From Thalassocella blandensis (GTDB taxonomy: Bacteria; Pseudomonadota; Gammaproteobacteria; Pseudomonadales; Cellvibrionaceae), in assembly GCA_902141825.1 (NCBI GenBank), contig CABFPG010000004.1:248001-312000 (forward strand): DNA of 64,000 nucleotides, read 5' to 3'. Below are positions 55,569 through 64,000 of this stretch, in pieces. Under the pieces are notes generated by a model. The model did no database searches, was not told where the DNA came from, and saw only the letters and a list, made by a program, of their open reading frames with translations. The position numbers and the translations under genes were made by a program. The stretch's first letter is position 1, and the number at the start of each line of letters is the position of its first letter.

Positions 55569-57368
55569 TTAATTATCAACTTTCAACACAGCTAAAAACG
55601 CTTCCTGTGGAATCTCCACGCGCCCGACCTGCTTCATTCGTTTTTTACCGGCTTTTTGCTTTTCAAGCAGCTTTTTCTTTCGTGTTACGTCACCGCCATA
55701 ACATTTGGCCGTCACATTTTTACGCAAAGCTTTCACTGTGGTCCTCGCTACAATTTGCCCACCAATAGCAGCCTGAATGGCTACATCAAACATTTGTCGC
55801 GGGATCAACTCTTTCATTTTATCTGCCAATGCCCGCCCCTTATATGGCGCATTATCACGATGCACAATAAGCGCTAAGGCATCCACTTTTTCAGAGTTGA
55901 TTAACACATCCAGACGAACCAACTTGGCCGCCTCAAAGCGAACAAAGCTGTAATCCAGAGATGCAAAGCCACGGCTTACCGACTTAAGCCGATCGAAAAA
56001 GTCCATCACCACCTCATTCATCGGCATCTCATAACGAACAGATACCTGCGTTCCAAGAAATTGGATGTCTTTCTGTATTCCACGTTTTTCGGCACATAAG
56101 GTAATTACCGCCCCCAAATAGTCTTGAGGCACAAGGATATTGGCCTCCACCAGCGGTTCGCGCATTTCTTCAATCAGGCCAAGATCTGGGAGCTTGGATG
56201 GATTATCCACATAGATGGTTTCGTTGTCTTTTGTCACCACCTCATAAATTACGGTTGGAGCTGTCGTGATGAGATCCAGGTCGTATTCACGCTCCAATCG
56301 CTCCTGAATGATTTCCATATGCAACATACCAAGGAAACCACAACGGAAACCAAAACCCAGCGCATCTGAACTCTCTGGCTCATAAAACAGAGAAGCGTCG
56401 TTCAATGTCAATTTTGCCAGGGCATCTCGAAAAGCTTCATAGTCATCGGAACTGACCGGGAACAAACCGGCATATACCTGCGGCTTAACCTTTTGAAAGC
56501 CGGGTAAAGAGGCAACGTCTGGGGTGTTTGCATGCGTTAAAGTATCACCGACAGGCGCTCCATGAATATCCTTAATACCTGCAACAACAAACCCTACTTC
56601 GCCGGCTCTCAGAATACCGGTGTCTTTGCGCTTGGGCGTAAAGACACCAACAATATCAACCACATGGGAACGCTTAATCGATTTGGATATAATTTTGTCC
56701 TTGGTTTTCAAAGTGCCCTGCTTCACTCGAACCAGTGACACAACGCCCAAATAGTTATCAAACCAGGAGTCAATAATAAGCGCTTGTAACGGGGCGTCGA
56801 CATCGCCTTGAGGCGGCGGAACCATGGCCACCAGATTTTCCAGTACATCCTCAATGCCCAGACCTGACTTAGCACTGCAACGCACCGCTTCAGTCGCGTC
56901 GATACCGATAATATCTTCAATTTCCTGTGAAACACGCTCGGGCTCCACCTGGGGCAAATCCATTTTATTAAGCACTGGAATAACTTCCAGCCCCTGCTCT
57001 ATCGCGGTATAGCAATTGGCAACGGATTGAGCCTCGACACCTTGTGCGGCGTCCACTACCAGCAGAGCACCTTCACATGCAGCCAGGGAACGGGACACCT
57101 CATAAGAAAAATCAACGTGACCGGGCGTATCAATGAAGTTTAACTGATAGTTTTTGCCATCTTTAGCGCTGTATTGCAGGGTAACACTTTGCGCTTTAAT
57201 CGTAATTCCCCGCTCGCGCTCAATATCCATGGAGTCGAGTACTTGAGCAGCCATTTCGCGCTCATCCAAACCACCACAAAACTGAATAAAACGATCTGCC
57301 AAGGTGGATTTACCATGGTCAATATGCGCAATAATGGAGAAATTTCTTATATGACTAAGATCTGACAC
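55569..57368 (-). CDS. lepA: Elongation factor 4 LepA
   Basis: LepA is a translational GTPase that acts on ribosomes at initiation or under ionic stress. The 599-residue protein has the P-loop [13 protein letters not shown] (about 14-26), switch regions RGITIKAQ and DTPGHVDF, and NKMDLP. The LepA-specific C-terminal part ([20 protein letters not shown]-like segment) follows. It is the first gene of lepA-lepB. In Pseudomonas mucD (DegP-like) lies just upstream; here a 358 bp gap takes its place. Confidence 0.96.
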   Translation of the reverse strand: MSDLSHIRNFSIIAHIDHGKSTLADRFIQFCGGLDEREMAAQVLDSMDIERERGITIKAQSVTLQYSAKDGKNYQLNFIDTPGHVDFSYEVSRSLAACEGALLVVDAAQGVEAQSVANCYTAIEQGLEVIPVLNKMDLPQVEPERVSQEIEDIIGIDATEAVRCSAKSGLGIEDVLENLVAMVPPPQGDVDAPLQALIIDSWFDNYLGVVSLVRVKQGTLKTKDKIISKSIKRSHVVDIVGVFTPKRKDTGILRAGEVGFVVAGIKDIHGAPVGDTLTHANTPDVASLPGFQKVKPQVYAGLFPVSSDDYEAFRDALAKLTLNDASLFYEPESSDALGFGFRCGFLGMLHMEIIQERLEREYDLDLITTAPTVIYEVVTKDNETIYVDNPSKLPDLGLIEEMREPLVEANILVPQDYLGAVITLCAEKRGIQKDIQFLGTQVSVRYEMPMNEVVMDFFDRLKSVSRGFASLDYSFVRFEAAKLVRLDVLINSEKVDALALIVHRDNAPYKGRALADKMKELIPRQMFDVAIQAAIGGQIVARTTVKALRKNVTAKCYGGDVTRKKKLLEKQKAGKKRMKQVGRVEIPQEAFLAVLKVDN

Positions 57369-57726
57369 AGGCTTGAAGAACTCTTAAAATTTACCTATTT
57401 AAAAAAGCTACCTGAAAATTGGTGAAGCAATCGATTAGACATGAAACAGTCCAATCAAATCACCACAAACCAAGCTATGTGGAGCCAAAAGTGCCAACAG
57501 GACTAGTGAATCCACAGGTCGGATGGACCATGGTAGCTTCGATTCTTTGATGCACCGACACTTTGTAATTTCTACTTAAGTGTACTTCGCTGCATCGATA
57601 TTTTGATGTATTGATTCATTCTTAGGCGGGTAAGCCACCCAAGACTCGAAAAGCGGCAAGTCTACAGTAATTGGAGAACCCACGCCATGCGTGACTTTGG
57701 GAATCGATTCAAAAACACTAGTGCTA
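57369..57726. other. Gap between rseC and lepA, where mucD is usually found
   Basis: This 358 bp stretch has no coding frame. It holds short, diverged GATGCACCGA/GCTGCATCGATATTTTG-like repeats around 57550-57610. No remnant of a DegP/MucD-type protease is visible. Confidence 0.5.
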
Positions 57727-58200
57727 TTATTCTTCGGCCAGCAAAGCCCGGCCAACGACTTGCGCCTGATAACAGGAACGGCCTTTGGCGGAATAGGAAT
57801 GCCATCTGACGATTAACCCTCCGGATGCCAATCCCAAAACAGCCCCCAGGACTGAGAGTATTTCACGAGAGAAATATCGCTCAAAAATCTCCGGAATTAA
57901 GATAAGCCCCAGCAACATAGAGAAGAGAGGTAAGAGATAAGAGACCAAAGCAGCCTTTACTAAAGCCTGACGGTCAATACCCAGCATCGCCTGATCTCCC
58001 ACCTGCCAGCTTTCTTCAGGCAATTCGGGAGAGAATACCGCCTTGATGAGAGTCATATTCCGATCAATTGAGAATTCACTGAGCAGTTTTTGGCCACACC
58101 CTGCTTTCGCGGCGCATTTACCGCATGCGGATTGCTTCAGCGTTTCCACCCACAAACCATCGCGCTCAACCGCCACCACTCTGCCAGATTCATACAACAT
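57727..58200 (-). CDS. rseC: RseC/MucC family protein
   Basis: RseC is an inner-membrane protein of the sigma-E regulon; it is linked to SoxR reduction in some bacteria. The 157-residue protein has the N-terminal Cys motif CGKCAAKAGCGQK (Cys26, Cys29, Cys35) before two transmembrane helices (about 80-100 and 107-130). It begins 3 bp after the rseB stop, so the two are coupled. It is the last gene of rseABC. Confidence 0.9.
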   Translation of the reverse strand: MLYESGRVVAVERDGLWVETLKQSACGKCAAKAGCGQKLLSEFSIDRNMTLIKAVFSPELPEESWQVGDQAMLGIDRQALVKAALVSYLLPLFSMLLGLILIPEIFERYFSREILSVLGAVLGLASGGLIVRWHSYSAKGRSCYQAQVVGRALLAEE

Positions 58201-58203
58201 CGA

Positions 58204-59259
58204 CTATTGTACCGGTTTTACTGAAGACAGAATTCGACCAGCAACGTCACTGGGAATTTCACCTAACAACGATGCCTGTATCGGCATTTGCGCTGAACCA
58301 TAATGCCTTAGCAGAATGATAGTTGCACCTTTGCGTAAGTTAGTTGAGAAATTAGCAGAAGCAACCTGCTCCTGAAGTGGTTTGATAATGACTGTAAACG
58401 ATGCCAAACCATCCGTGTAGGTTTCAATATGGCCGTCTTCTTCTGTAAATGAATATGCCGAAAGTACGAAGCCTGGAGGCACCCAGCTCGGCTTCCATTG
58501 AGACTCCCCTTGTGGCATCTCCGTTTTGTCTCGTTTGCACCGAGTATTACTGTATTCTGTAGAACCCGGGAAATCTTCGACCTTGAAGCTGACATCTGTA
58601 TCGAGAGAAACAAAATGCAAACGCTCCAAGACTTTTCGGGAGCTTGAGACATACATGGTTTTCAGTGGAATGTATGAGCTTTTATCAATTGTATATATTA
58701 CGCCATGGCGATATTCATCTGCTGGAAGCATTTGCAGGACCCAGGCTGAACGACCAGCAACTCGATCTTCACCAATTACAGCCATACGATAAGATTTTTC
58801 GAGGGCTGCAAAATTACCGCTGGATAGATTTATCGGCATTCCACTTAAAAGCTTGTCCCCCATGGATTGGCAACCAACAGACTTGCCCTGCTTAGCCAAT
58901 TCACGGTCATCGCCATTTAAGAAGTAAATTTTTTCGTACTCAAGGCCACCAATAACCGCATGACTCACTTCCATCACTTCAAGCTTGCCATTTTGCTCGT
59001 AAGTAATGCGCCCACGATAATTTGTGTGTTTTAAGGCACTTACCACTTTAGCCAGCACATCTGAAGCCTGGGGAAATGATGATGGCGCGAGGTTCGGAGA
59101 AGCCTGGCGTGGGTGTATAACATTAGCGTGAGCGATTTGCGCTGCGAAGATTCCCCAAATACCAAACACACAAAGAAAAAAGCCAAATGCAAATTTGGCT
59201 TTTTTCAATTCATGGAGAATATAAACGTTCTGGCAAACCCGGGGATGGGTGGCAATCAT
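58204..59259 (-). CDS. rseB: Sigma-E regulatory periplasmic protein RseB/MucB
   Basis: RseB binds the periplasmic part of RseA and shields it from cleavage until envelope stress or misplaced lipopolysaccharide appears. The 351-residue protein has an N-terminal signal peptide (about 22-44, FAFGFFLCVFGIWGIFAAQI). The LolA-like domain (about 70-230) contains NYRGRITYEQNGKLEVMEVS. The C-terminal domain contains WVPPGFVLSAYSFTEE. It lies 3 bp after rseA and 3 bp before rseC. Confidence 0.93.
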   Translation of the reverse strand: MIATHPRVCQNVYILHELKKAKFAFGFFLCVFGIWGIFAAQIAHANVIHPRQASPNLAPSSFPQASDVLAKVVSALKHTNYRGRITYEQNGKLEVMEVSHAVIGGLEYEKIYFLNGDDRELAKQGKSVGCQSMGDKLLSGMPINLSSGNFAALEKSYRMAVIGEDRVAGRSAWVLQMLPADEYRHGVIYTIDKSSYIPLKTMYVSSSRKVLERLHFVSLDTDVSFKVEDFPGSTEYSNTRCKRDKTEMPQGESQWKPSWVPPGFVLSAYSFTEEDGHIETYTDGLASFTVIIKPLQEQVASANFSTNLRKGATIILLRHYGSAQMPIQASLLGEIPSDVAGRILSSVKPVQ

Positions 59260-59262
59260 GCC

Positions 59263-60135
59263 TTAATCTTCCTTAGTGGATTCACCGGAATATTCAGATT
59301 TCGCCTGATTGGGAAGATTGGACTTTTCAGTATTCACATCGCTCCCATGTTCTTCTGCCGCTTCTATATCTGACACTCTCGCATAAGGAATTAACCCTAA
59401 AGCACCCGCAGAAGCTGACTGTTCAGCGTGTTTATAGAGCAACCGGTTAACATACTCGTCCATTTCATCATTACGAATTACCACCGTGCCTGTTGGCAAG
59501 GTATTGTTCACTGATATAGGCGAAATTCGCGCTGCGCGAGTCGAGTCATTGACATCACCAGCACTCACTGTTCTAGCAGAGAGAGGTGGCAGCTCAAAGC
59601 CCTGAGGTACAGTAGCGCCGGCTGACGGTGCACTCTTAGGTGCAGTGCTATCGGCAGCAATTGTTGGCCCTGCGTCATTACTCGAAGGATTTAAAAATTG
59701 CACTCCAGCAACAAAAGCAAAGGCAACCGAGGCTGCAATGGCTGTTTTCCCTGCGAAATCACGAACTGGTTTCCAGGTAAACCAACGTCCACCATCACTG
59801 CCAGCGGATTGGATTTTCGGTGCTTGCTCACTGGCAATCGCCTGGGAAATCGCTACAGACAAATCCAATTGTGGATTTATCGTTTTATCTTGAGTGACCG
59901 CTTTAGCCAGATGTATGCGCTTCCAGTTTTCTCGCAAGGAGGCATGACTGCCGGCAGACAAACTCGATGACGGATCAACAGAGTCGGAATCGCTATTTGC
60001 CGCTTGCGCTGAATATAATTCGCTATTCTCAGACCCAATTGCATTGAGCAGTTTATCCAGATCTGACCCGCTACATTCACCATCGACGAGGGCTGATAGA
60101 GCTTCGTGTAAAGAGTTATCGGTATTATCTGTCAT
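59263..60135 (-). CDS. rseA: Anti-sigma-E factor RseA/MucA
   Basis: RseA holds sigma-E inactive and is cleaved under envelope stress. The 290-residue protein has an N-terminal sigma-binding domain (about 1-95, HEALSALVDGECSGSDLDKL). A single transmembrane helix (about 132-152, TAIAASVAFAFVAGVQFL) follows, then a periplasmic part. It is longer than E. coli RseA (216), mainly from an Ala/Ser/Pro-rich periplasmic stretch. The cognate rpoE lies 1.1 kb upstream rather than adjacent, so rseA may have its own promoter. Confidence 0.92.
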   Translation of the reverse strand: MTDNTDNSLHEALSALVDGECSGSDLDKLLNAIGSENSELYSAQAANSDSDSVDPSSSLSAGSHASLRENWKRIHLAKAVTQDKTINPQLDLSVAISQAIASEQAPKIQSAGSDGGRWFTWKPVRDFAGKTAIAASVAFAFVAGVQFLNPSSNDAGPTIAADSTAPKSAPSAGATVPQGFELPPLSARTVSAGDVNDSTRAARISPISVNNTLPTGTVVIRNDEMDEYVNRLLYKHAEQSASAGALGLIPYARVSDIEAAEEHGSDVNTEKSNLPNQAKSEYSGESTKED

Positions 60136-60782
60136 CTTCCTGTAAGCCTAAAAGTGTTGCATTTTGTTGATTCGACCCCAGATATCACACGTATGTTGCT
60201 GTTTCTGCTGTTGGCTTTGCCATCAAGTAATCGCCCTTCGCAGGCCTACCAAATAACGGCCACCAAACGCTCAACAGTTACAACTTGTAATAATACCGAG
60301 GCTTCGTGTTATTGTAATCAGATTCGGTGCAGCTGATGAAGTTCAGTTGGAAATTCAACTAACATCGAAACTTGCTCAATTCACTATTTACTCTGTCGCC
60401 ATGAAGTCTGAAAAAAGACTCCAAATCAACATATAAATTCATCAAGAGAGACTTTCTTTGTTTTGATGATTAATAATGATTTATCCAAGATGTGCTAACT
60501 CATTCAAGAGCATATTCAATCGCGCGAGAGCCATTACGGCTTCAAGCTTGCGAGCGAACTGCCACGATCATGACACCTTTTAAAATACCCGAAAAAACAA
60601 TCAAAACAATACGACCGATACAAACTAGCTCTGTACGCTCTTTGTACACACCCTGTACTATCTCCGTCGCTGTAAGGTCTTAATCAGGCCATCCCAAGGA
60701 ACGACGCTGATCGCGAAACACCCTCACCACAATCTGGTATCTCAACCTTCACCTTAAGTCTAGTTTGTGAAGCCACAATTGA

Positions 60783-60797
60783 GACAGGTCACCTGTC
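60783..60797. promoter_or_regulatory. Perfect 7 bp palindrome, operator-like
   Basis: GACAGGT and ACCTGTC flank a single base. The palindrome lies 9 bp before the plus-strand hairpin and could be a regulator-binding site or an additional stem of that RNA. No regulator is assigned. Confidence 0.4.
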
Positions 60798-60805
60798 CTT
60801 TTGTT

Positions 60806-60836
60806 TCACAAATTTAGCAAAAATTGTGATTTTTTT
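60806..60836 (+). terminator. Orphan intrinsic terminator on the plus strand
   Basis: A hairpin with stem TCACAAaTTT / AAAaTTGTGA (9 bp and one A-A mismatch, 4 nt loop) is followed by seven T residues. No plus-strand gene precedes it, so it may end a small RNA or an antisense transcript in the rseA-rpoE gap. Confidence 0.65.
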
Positions 60837-61053
60837 ACTTTCCAATCCCAATTATAAAGATAGACAGGGAAATCCAGCCAAAATTCGATCAATTTTTTTT
60901 ACCCTTTTATCGGGAAGATAGCAATTAATGGGACAATTAAAGGCTCAGTGAAGGCTCAAAAGCAAAAAGAGGAGCAAAAATAGCAAACCACCCCACCCCA
61001 ATACAAAAAATCGCTTATCTCCCCCTCACAACTACGGCCGCAATTCAGCCAAC

Positions 61054-61106
61054 GCACCGAAAACCATAGCACCGGAAATCAAAGCACCGAAAGCCAAATC
61101 ACCGAG
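61054..61106. repeat. 15 bp tandem repeat, four units
   Basis: Units of GCACCGAAAACCATA, GCACCGGAAATCAAA, GCACCGAAAGCCAAA and a decayed TCACCGAG... follow one another with exact 15 bp period. Confidence 0.85.
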
Positions 61107-61171
61107 TTGATGGTAACAGCTGATCATTCGATTGCGCTTTATGTACCAACTCAGCACTTTTCAGCTCAGCC

Positions 61172-61199
61172 GCACGTGTCTACTCGCACATGTCTACTC
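61172..61199. repeat. Two tandem 14 bp repeats
   Basis: GCACGTGTCTACTC is followed directly by GCACATGTCTACTC (one difference), about 45 bp downstream of the rpoE stop as transcribed. Confidence 0.85.
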
Positions 61200-61232
61200 A
61201 ATGTTATTTGCATTCCCAGCTAACTAATTACA

Positions 61233-61255
61233 CCCCGTTTTTCACAATAACGGGG
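61233..61255 (-). terminator. Hairpin at the end of rpoE
   Basis: A 7 bp stem (CCCCGTT / AACGGGG) with a 9 nt loop spans the rpoE stop codon on the minus strand. Only TGTAATTAG follows, not a T run, so termination may be partial; if it does terminate, rseA would need its own promoter. Confidence 0.5.
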
Positions 61256-61823
61256 CCATTTGCTTGTCTATCGCCTCTCGGGCGCGGAATATTCTGGATC
61301 GAACTGTGCCGACCGGACAGCCCATCACTTCGGCAATATCTTCGTAACTCAAACCTTCCATCTCACGCAGAGTCACCGCAGTTCGTAAATCTTCTGGCAG
61401 ACCTTCGATCGCCTTGTTCACCACTTCCTCAAGCTGATCTCGCATTAATTGGCCTTCAGGCGTAGCCAGATCTCGGAATTGCTCGCCGCCCGAATAAAAC
61501 TCCGCATTTTCGACTTCTATATCGGTTGCGGGAGGCCGACGCCCGCGCGAAACGAGATGATTTTTAGCCGTGTTAATGGCAATTCGATAAATCCAGGTAT
61601 AAAACGCACTGTCTCCCCGGAAATTGCCAATGGCACGATAAGCCTTGATGAACGCCTCTTGCGTCACATCGTACACTTCAGCGGAATCTTTGATATAGCG
61701 ACCTACGATCGACACAATCTTGTGCTGGTATTTTAATACCAGCAAATCAAACGCGCGCTTGTCGCCCGCCTGAACTTTTTCCACTAATTGACGATCAGTA
61801 TCTTGCGCCGTTTGCGCTGTCAT
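61242..61823 (-). CDS. rpoE: Sigma factor RpoE/AlgU
   Basis: RpoE directs transcription for envelope stress. I place the start at 61823 (MTAQTAQDTDRQLVEKVQAG), giving 193 residues, the same length as Pseudomonas AlgU, with GGGGA upstream; the open frame runs eight codons further to a GTG. The region 2 core (DLLVLKYQHKIVSIVGRYI, then FRGDSAFYTWIYRIAINTAK) and region 4 (LREMEGLSYEDIAEVMGCPV, then GTVRSRIFRAREAI) are intact. A sigma-E-type promoter lies upstream, implying autoregulation. It is divergent from nadB; rseA follows 1.1 kb away. Confidence 0.95.
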   Translation of the reverse strand: MTAQTAQDTDRQLVEKVQAGDKRAFDLLVLKYQHKIVSIVGRYIKDSAEVYDVTQEAFIKAYRAIGNFRGDSAFYTWIYRIAINTAKNHLVSRGRRPPATDIEVENAEFYSGGEQFRDLATPEGQLMRDQLEEVVNKAIEGLPEDLRTAVTLREMEGLSYEDIAEVMGCPVGTVRSRIFRAREAIDKQMAPLL

Positions 61824-62238
61824 TCCAGTTTCCCCAAACAATTTCACTTTTTATTTAGCAATACGCATTGAACGCTTTGCTTTTTTAACTTGTTTTCGAT
61901 AGCGCTGTATAGATTACTTCAATTCTAACTTGCATTGAGTATTGATATGTTCACCGGAAAAACCCAGTCCTTACTCATCCATCAAGTAAAAATAGATTAT
62001 GCGCCATTAAAAAAGTTCCGAGCAGTAAATTACACTTACAACTTACGCATAGTAAGCTGAAGTAAGGCTGAACGGTATATTCGTAAACAAATTTACTCGT
62101 TGTATAAATGAAGGCATAAATTGGCAAATCAATTGCTAAAACAGAATTCTTAGTGTCGCGCTATTAAAAAAGAGGTTATTATCAGCGCTTTAATACAGCT
62201 TTGCCTGTTTTTTCAGCAACACACATCCACCAAGGTTT
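61824..62238. other. Divergent region between rpoE and nadB
   Basis: This 415 bp region contains the sigma-E-type promoter of rpoE (61992-62019). The nadB promoter should lie in its right half; I see no clear -35/-10 pair or NrtR/NadR operator. Confidence 0.5.
61992..62019 (-). promoter_or_regulatory. Sigma-E-type promoter upstream of rpoE
   Basis: On the minus strand GGAACTT (-35) is separated by 16 bp from TCTAT (-10). The -35 matches the sigma-E/AlgU consensus exactly and the spacing is right. The start would be near 61985, leaving a leader of about 160 nt. It implies that RpoE drives its own gene, as in E. coli and Pseudomonas. Confidence 0.75.
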
Positions 62239-63870
62239 ATGGCTAACGATTTGACCAATAAAAATTTTGACGTTTTAGTTGTGGGGAGCGGTGCTGCGGG
62301 TTTAACCCTCGCCTTGCACCTGGCGCAAAAATATCAAGTCGCCGTCCTCAGCAAAGGCAAACTGAATGAAGGCTCTACCTGGTACGCACAAGGCGGTATA
62401 GCAGCAGTACTGGACAATGAAGATTCTATCGATTCACACGTCCAGGATACACTGGCCGCAGGAGCTGGGCTTTGCCATAAAGATGCCGTCGAATTTACCG
62501 TCAGACACAGCAAAGAAGCGATAGACTGGCTAATTAAACTCGGCGTCAATTTTACCAAAACTAATGACTCCGAGGATTACCACCTCACACGAGAAGGTGG
62601 CCACAGCCATCGAAGAATCATCCATAGTGCCGATGCTACTGGCAAAGCTGTACACACGACCCTGCTGGAACAAGCGCGGCAGAGTAAAAACCTGCATCTC
62701 TTTGAAAACCATATTTCAGTCGATCTGATCAAGCAATCTCAAGCTAATAGCGCCCGCGTACGCTGCACCGGAGCCTATGTATACAATCGTCTTTCCGATT
62801 GTGTCGAAGTGTTTTCCGCAAAAGCCGTGGTACTGGCTACCGGTGGCGCCAGTAAAGTGTATTTATACACCACCAATCCAGATGGTGCCTCGGGAGACGG
62901 AATAGCAATGGCCTGGCGAGCAGGCTGCCGTGTTGGCAATATGGAATTCAATCAATTCCATCCCACCTGCCTCTATCACCCAAAAGCCAAGTCGTTTTTA
63001 GTAACCGAAGCGTTACGTGGCGAAGGCGCCAAACTACGTTTACCCGATGGGCAGACGTTTATGCACAAATTTCATCACCTGGAAGAACTTGCACCAAGGG
63101 ATGTGGTTGCCAGAGCGATCGACCATGAAATGAAACGTCTGGGTAGCGACTGTGTATACCTTGATATCAGCCATAAGTCCGAAGAGTTTCTCGCATCGCA
63201 TTTTCCAACGGTAAAACAGCGCTGCCTCGAGTTCGGTATCGATATTACGAAAGAAGCTATTCCGGTCGTTCCCGCGGCCCATTACACATGTGGCGGTATA
63301 GCAGTCGGCCTGAATGGCGAGACTGATTTAAAAAACCTCTATGCTATTGGGGAGACCTCCTTCACCGGATTGCATGGCGCCAACCGCATGGCCAGCAACT
63401 CCCTGCTTGAATGCCTGGTCTATGCGCAATCCGCAGCGCAGGCTATAGATGAGTCCATCGCACACATTCCCGCCCCCAAACCCGCACCGGCCTGGGATGA
63501 AAGTCGCGTAACCAATTCAGATGAAGACGTTGTGATTTCGCATAACTGGGAAGAACTAAGACGATTTATGTGGGATTATGTCGGCATTGTACGCACTCGG
63601 AAACGTCTGGAACGAGCAACGCACCGAATTAAATTGCTCCAGAAAGAAATCCACGAGTATTATTCAAATTACAAAATCAGTAATGACCTGGTGGAGTTGA
63701 GAAATCTGGCCATGGTGGCAGAATTGATTATTCGTTCTGCGATGGCACGCAAGGAAAGCCGCGGCTTGCATTACTCAATTGATTATCCGGACACAGCGGA
63801 TATTGCACAGGACACCGTCCTCGTTCCCATGAATCATGCAGCACAAAACATTATTGTCGACTCGCCATAA
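62239..63870 (+). CDS. nadB: L-aspartate oxidase NadB
   Basis: NadB oxidises aspartate to iminoaspartate, the first step of NAD synthesis, using FAD. The 543-residue protein has the dinucleotide-binding start [19 protein letters not shown]. The catalytic region contains [25 protein letters not shown] and [11 protein letters not shown], and the substrate/flavin region [20 protein letters not shown] and [17 protein letters not shown]. The C-terminal helical domain covers about 435-520. Its place next to rpoE is the normal gammaproteobacterial arrangement. Confidence 0.96.
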   Translation: MANDLTNKNFDVLVVGSGAAGLTLALHLAQKYQVAVLSKGKLNEGSTWYAQGGIAAVLDNEDSIDSHVQDTLAAGAGLCHKDAVEFTVRHSKEAIDWLIKLGVNFTKTNDSEDYHLTREGGHSHRRIIHSADATGKAVHTTLLEQARQSKNLHLFENHISVDLIKQSQANSARVRCTGAYVYNRLSDCVEVFSAKAVVLATGGASKVYLYTTNPDGASGDGIAMAWRAGCRVGNMEFNQFHPTCLYHPKAKSFLVTEALRGEGAKLRLPDGQTFMHKFHHLEELAPRDVVARAIDHEMKRLGSDCVYLDISHKSEEFLASHFPTVKQRCLEFGIDITKEAIPVVPAAHYTCGGIAVGLNGETDLKNLYAIGETSFTGLHGANRMASNSLLECLVYAQSAAQAIDESIAHIPAPKPAPAWDESRVTNSDEDVVISHNWEELRRFMWDYVGIVRTRKRLERATHRIKLLQKEIHEYYSNYKISNDLVELRNLAMVAELIIRSAMARKESRGLHYSIDYPDTADIAQDTVLVPMNHAAQNIIVDSP

Positions 63871-63874
63871 CTTA

Positions 63875-64000
63875 TTACAAAGTTAACTCGACTTTCAATG
63901 CATCTTCGTTTGCAGGCTGCCGGGTATTGTGGTCATGCGTTTCATTGTCCGTTGTTGTGTTTATAACGGCCTCATTTTCCGTGTTTAAGCTGGAATCCGC
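63875..64000 (-). CDS. C-terminal end of an unidentified protein (partial)
   Basis: A minus-strand frame is open from the window edge to a TAA at 63875-63877, giving at least 41 residues ending QPANEDALKVELTL. It is rich in Asn, Asp, Glu and Thr, like a flexible tail. It would be convergent with nadB, 4 bp apart. With so little sequence I cannot identify it, and a chance open frame is possible. Confidence 0.35.
   Translation of the reverse strand, partial: ADSSLNTENEAVINTTTDNETHDHNTRQPANEDALKVELTL

Larger units (their letters stand above)
60136..61241. other. 1.1 kb gene-free region between rpoE and rseA
   Basis: rpoE and rseA are normally a few bases apart; here 1106 bp lie between them. 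The region contains a plus-strand terminator (60806-60836) and a palindrome GACAGGT-C-ACCTGTC (60783-60797). Two tandem repeats (61054-61106 and 61172-61199) lie nearer rpoE. Its open frames are short and unsupported. The plus-strand terminator suggests an unannotated transcript in this gap. Confidence 0.65.

Noticed and set aside
60405-60420. AGTCT-AGACT hairpin as a terminator
   Set aside because: The stem is 5 bp and no T run follows on either strand.
61190-61465. 91-codon plus-strand frame across the end of rpoE
   Set aside because: Most of it is antisense to rpoE and it lacks start signals.

Overview
This 64 kb window is chromosomal DNA from a motile gammaproteobacterium. Gene content and order resemble Pseudomonas and the Cellvibrionales (Saccharophagus/Teredinibacter-like marine bacteria): an rpoE-rseABC-lepA-lepB-DUF4845-rnc-era-recO run, gacS beside cysM and relA, a flgN/flgM/flgA block divergent from cheV-cheR-flgB, and an HsbR/HsbA partner-switching pair. 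Base composition is moderate and genes are well spaced. The genus is inferred from synteny only. I see no insertion sequence, prophage or CRISPR array.

Layout. (1) About 40-18550: flagellar basal body, hook and rod genes. The minus strand carries cheV-cheR-flgBCDE and flgFGHIJKL; the plus strand carries flgA, flgM and flgN. Sigma-54 promoter motifs precede flgB, flgF and flgA, and a near-perfect sigma-28 (FliA) promoter precedes flgM, so the early/late flagellar hierarchy can be read from the DNA. FlgE, FlgK and FlgL are unusually long. (2) About 18850-21550: two glycosyltransferase-like proteins and the radical SAM enzyme ArsS, which fits arsenosugar formation. (3) About 21980-30510: tRNA-Arg(CCU), an unknown membrane-anchored protein, rsmE, a GGDEF-EAL protein, ttcA, a PilZ protein and bioA. 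(4) About 30590-33830: an HsbR-like response regulator/phosphatase/kinase, an HsbA-like STAS protein and a chemoreceptor. (5) About 34140-43940: trpS, a queuosine-tRNA mannosyltransferase homologue, a cyclic-nucleotide/rhodanese fusion, apeB, uppP, tsaB, adk and a small ribbon-helix-helix-like protein. (6) About 44430-51730: mazG, relA, cysM and a GacS-type hybrid kinase whose ATP-binding boxes look degenerate. (7) About 51770-63870: recO-era-rnc-DUF4845-lepB-lepA, rseC-rseB-rseA, rpoE with its own sigma-E-type promoter, and divergent nadB.

Several genes plausibly act together on the choice between swimming and attachment: FlgM and the FliA promoter, HsbR/HsbA (whose Pseudomonas counterpart binds FlgM), GGDEF-EAL and PilZ proteins for c-di-GMP, CheV/CheR and the chemoreceptor, and GacS. 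Two expected neighbours are missing: mucD/degP between rseC and lepA, and rlmD between cysM and relA. A 1.1 kb gene-free stretch separates rpoE from rseA.

A recurrent oddity is short, imperfect tandem repeats (11, 14, 15 or 21 bp units, about 2-8 copies, a different unit at each place) in many intergenic regions. They look like independent local duplications and are the least explained pattern in the window. The second is the GacS homologue with altered kinase boxes.
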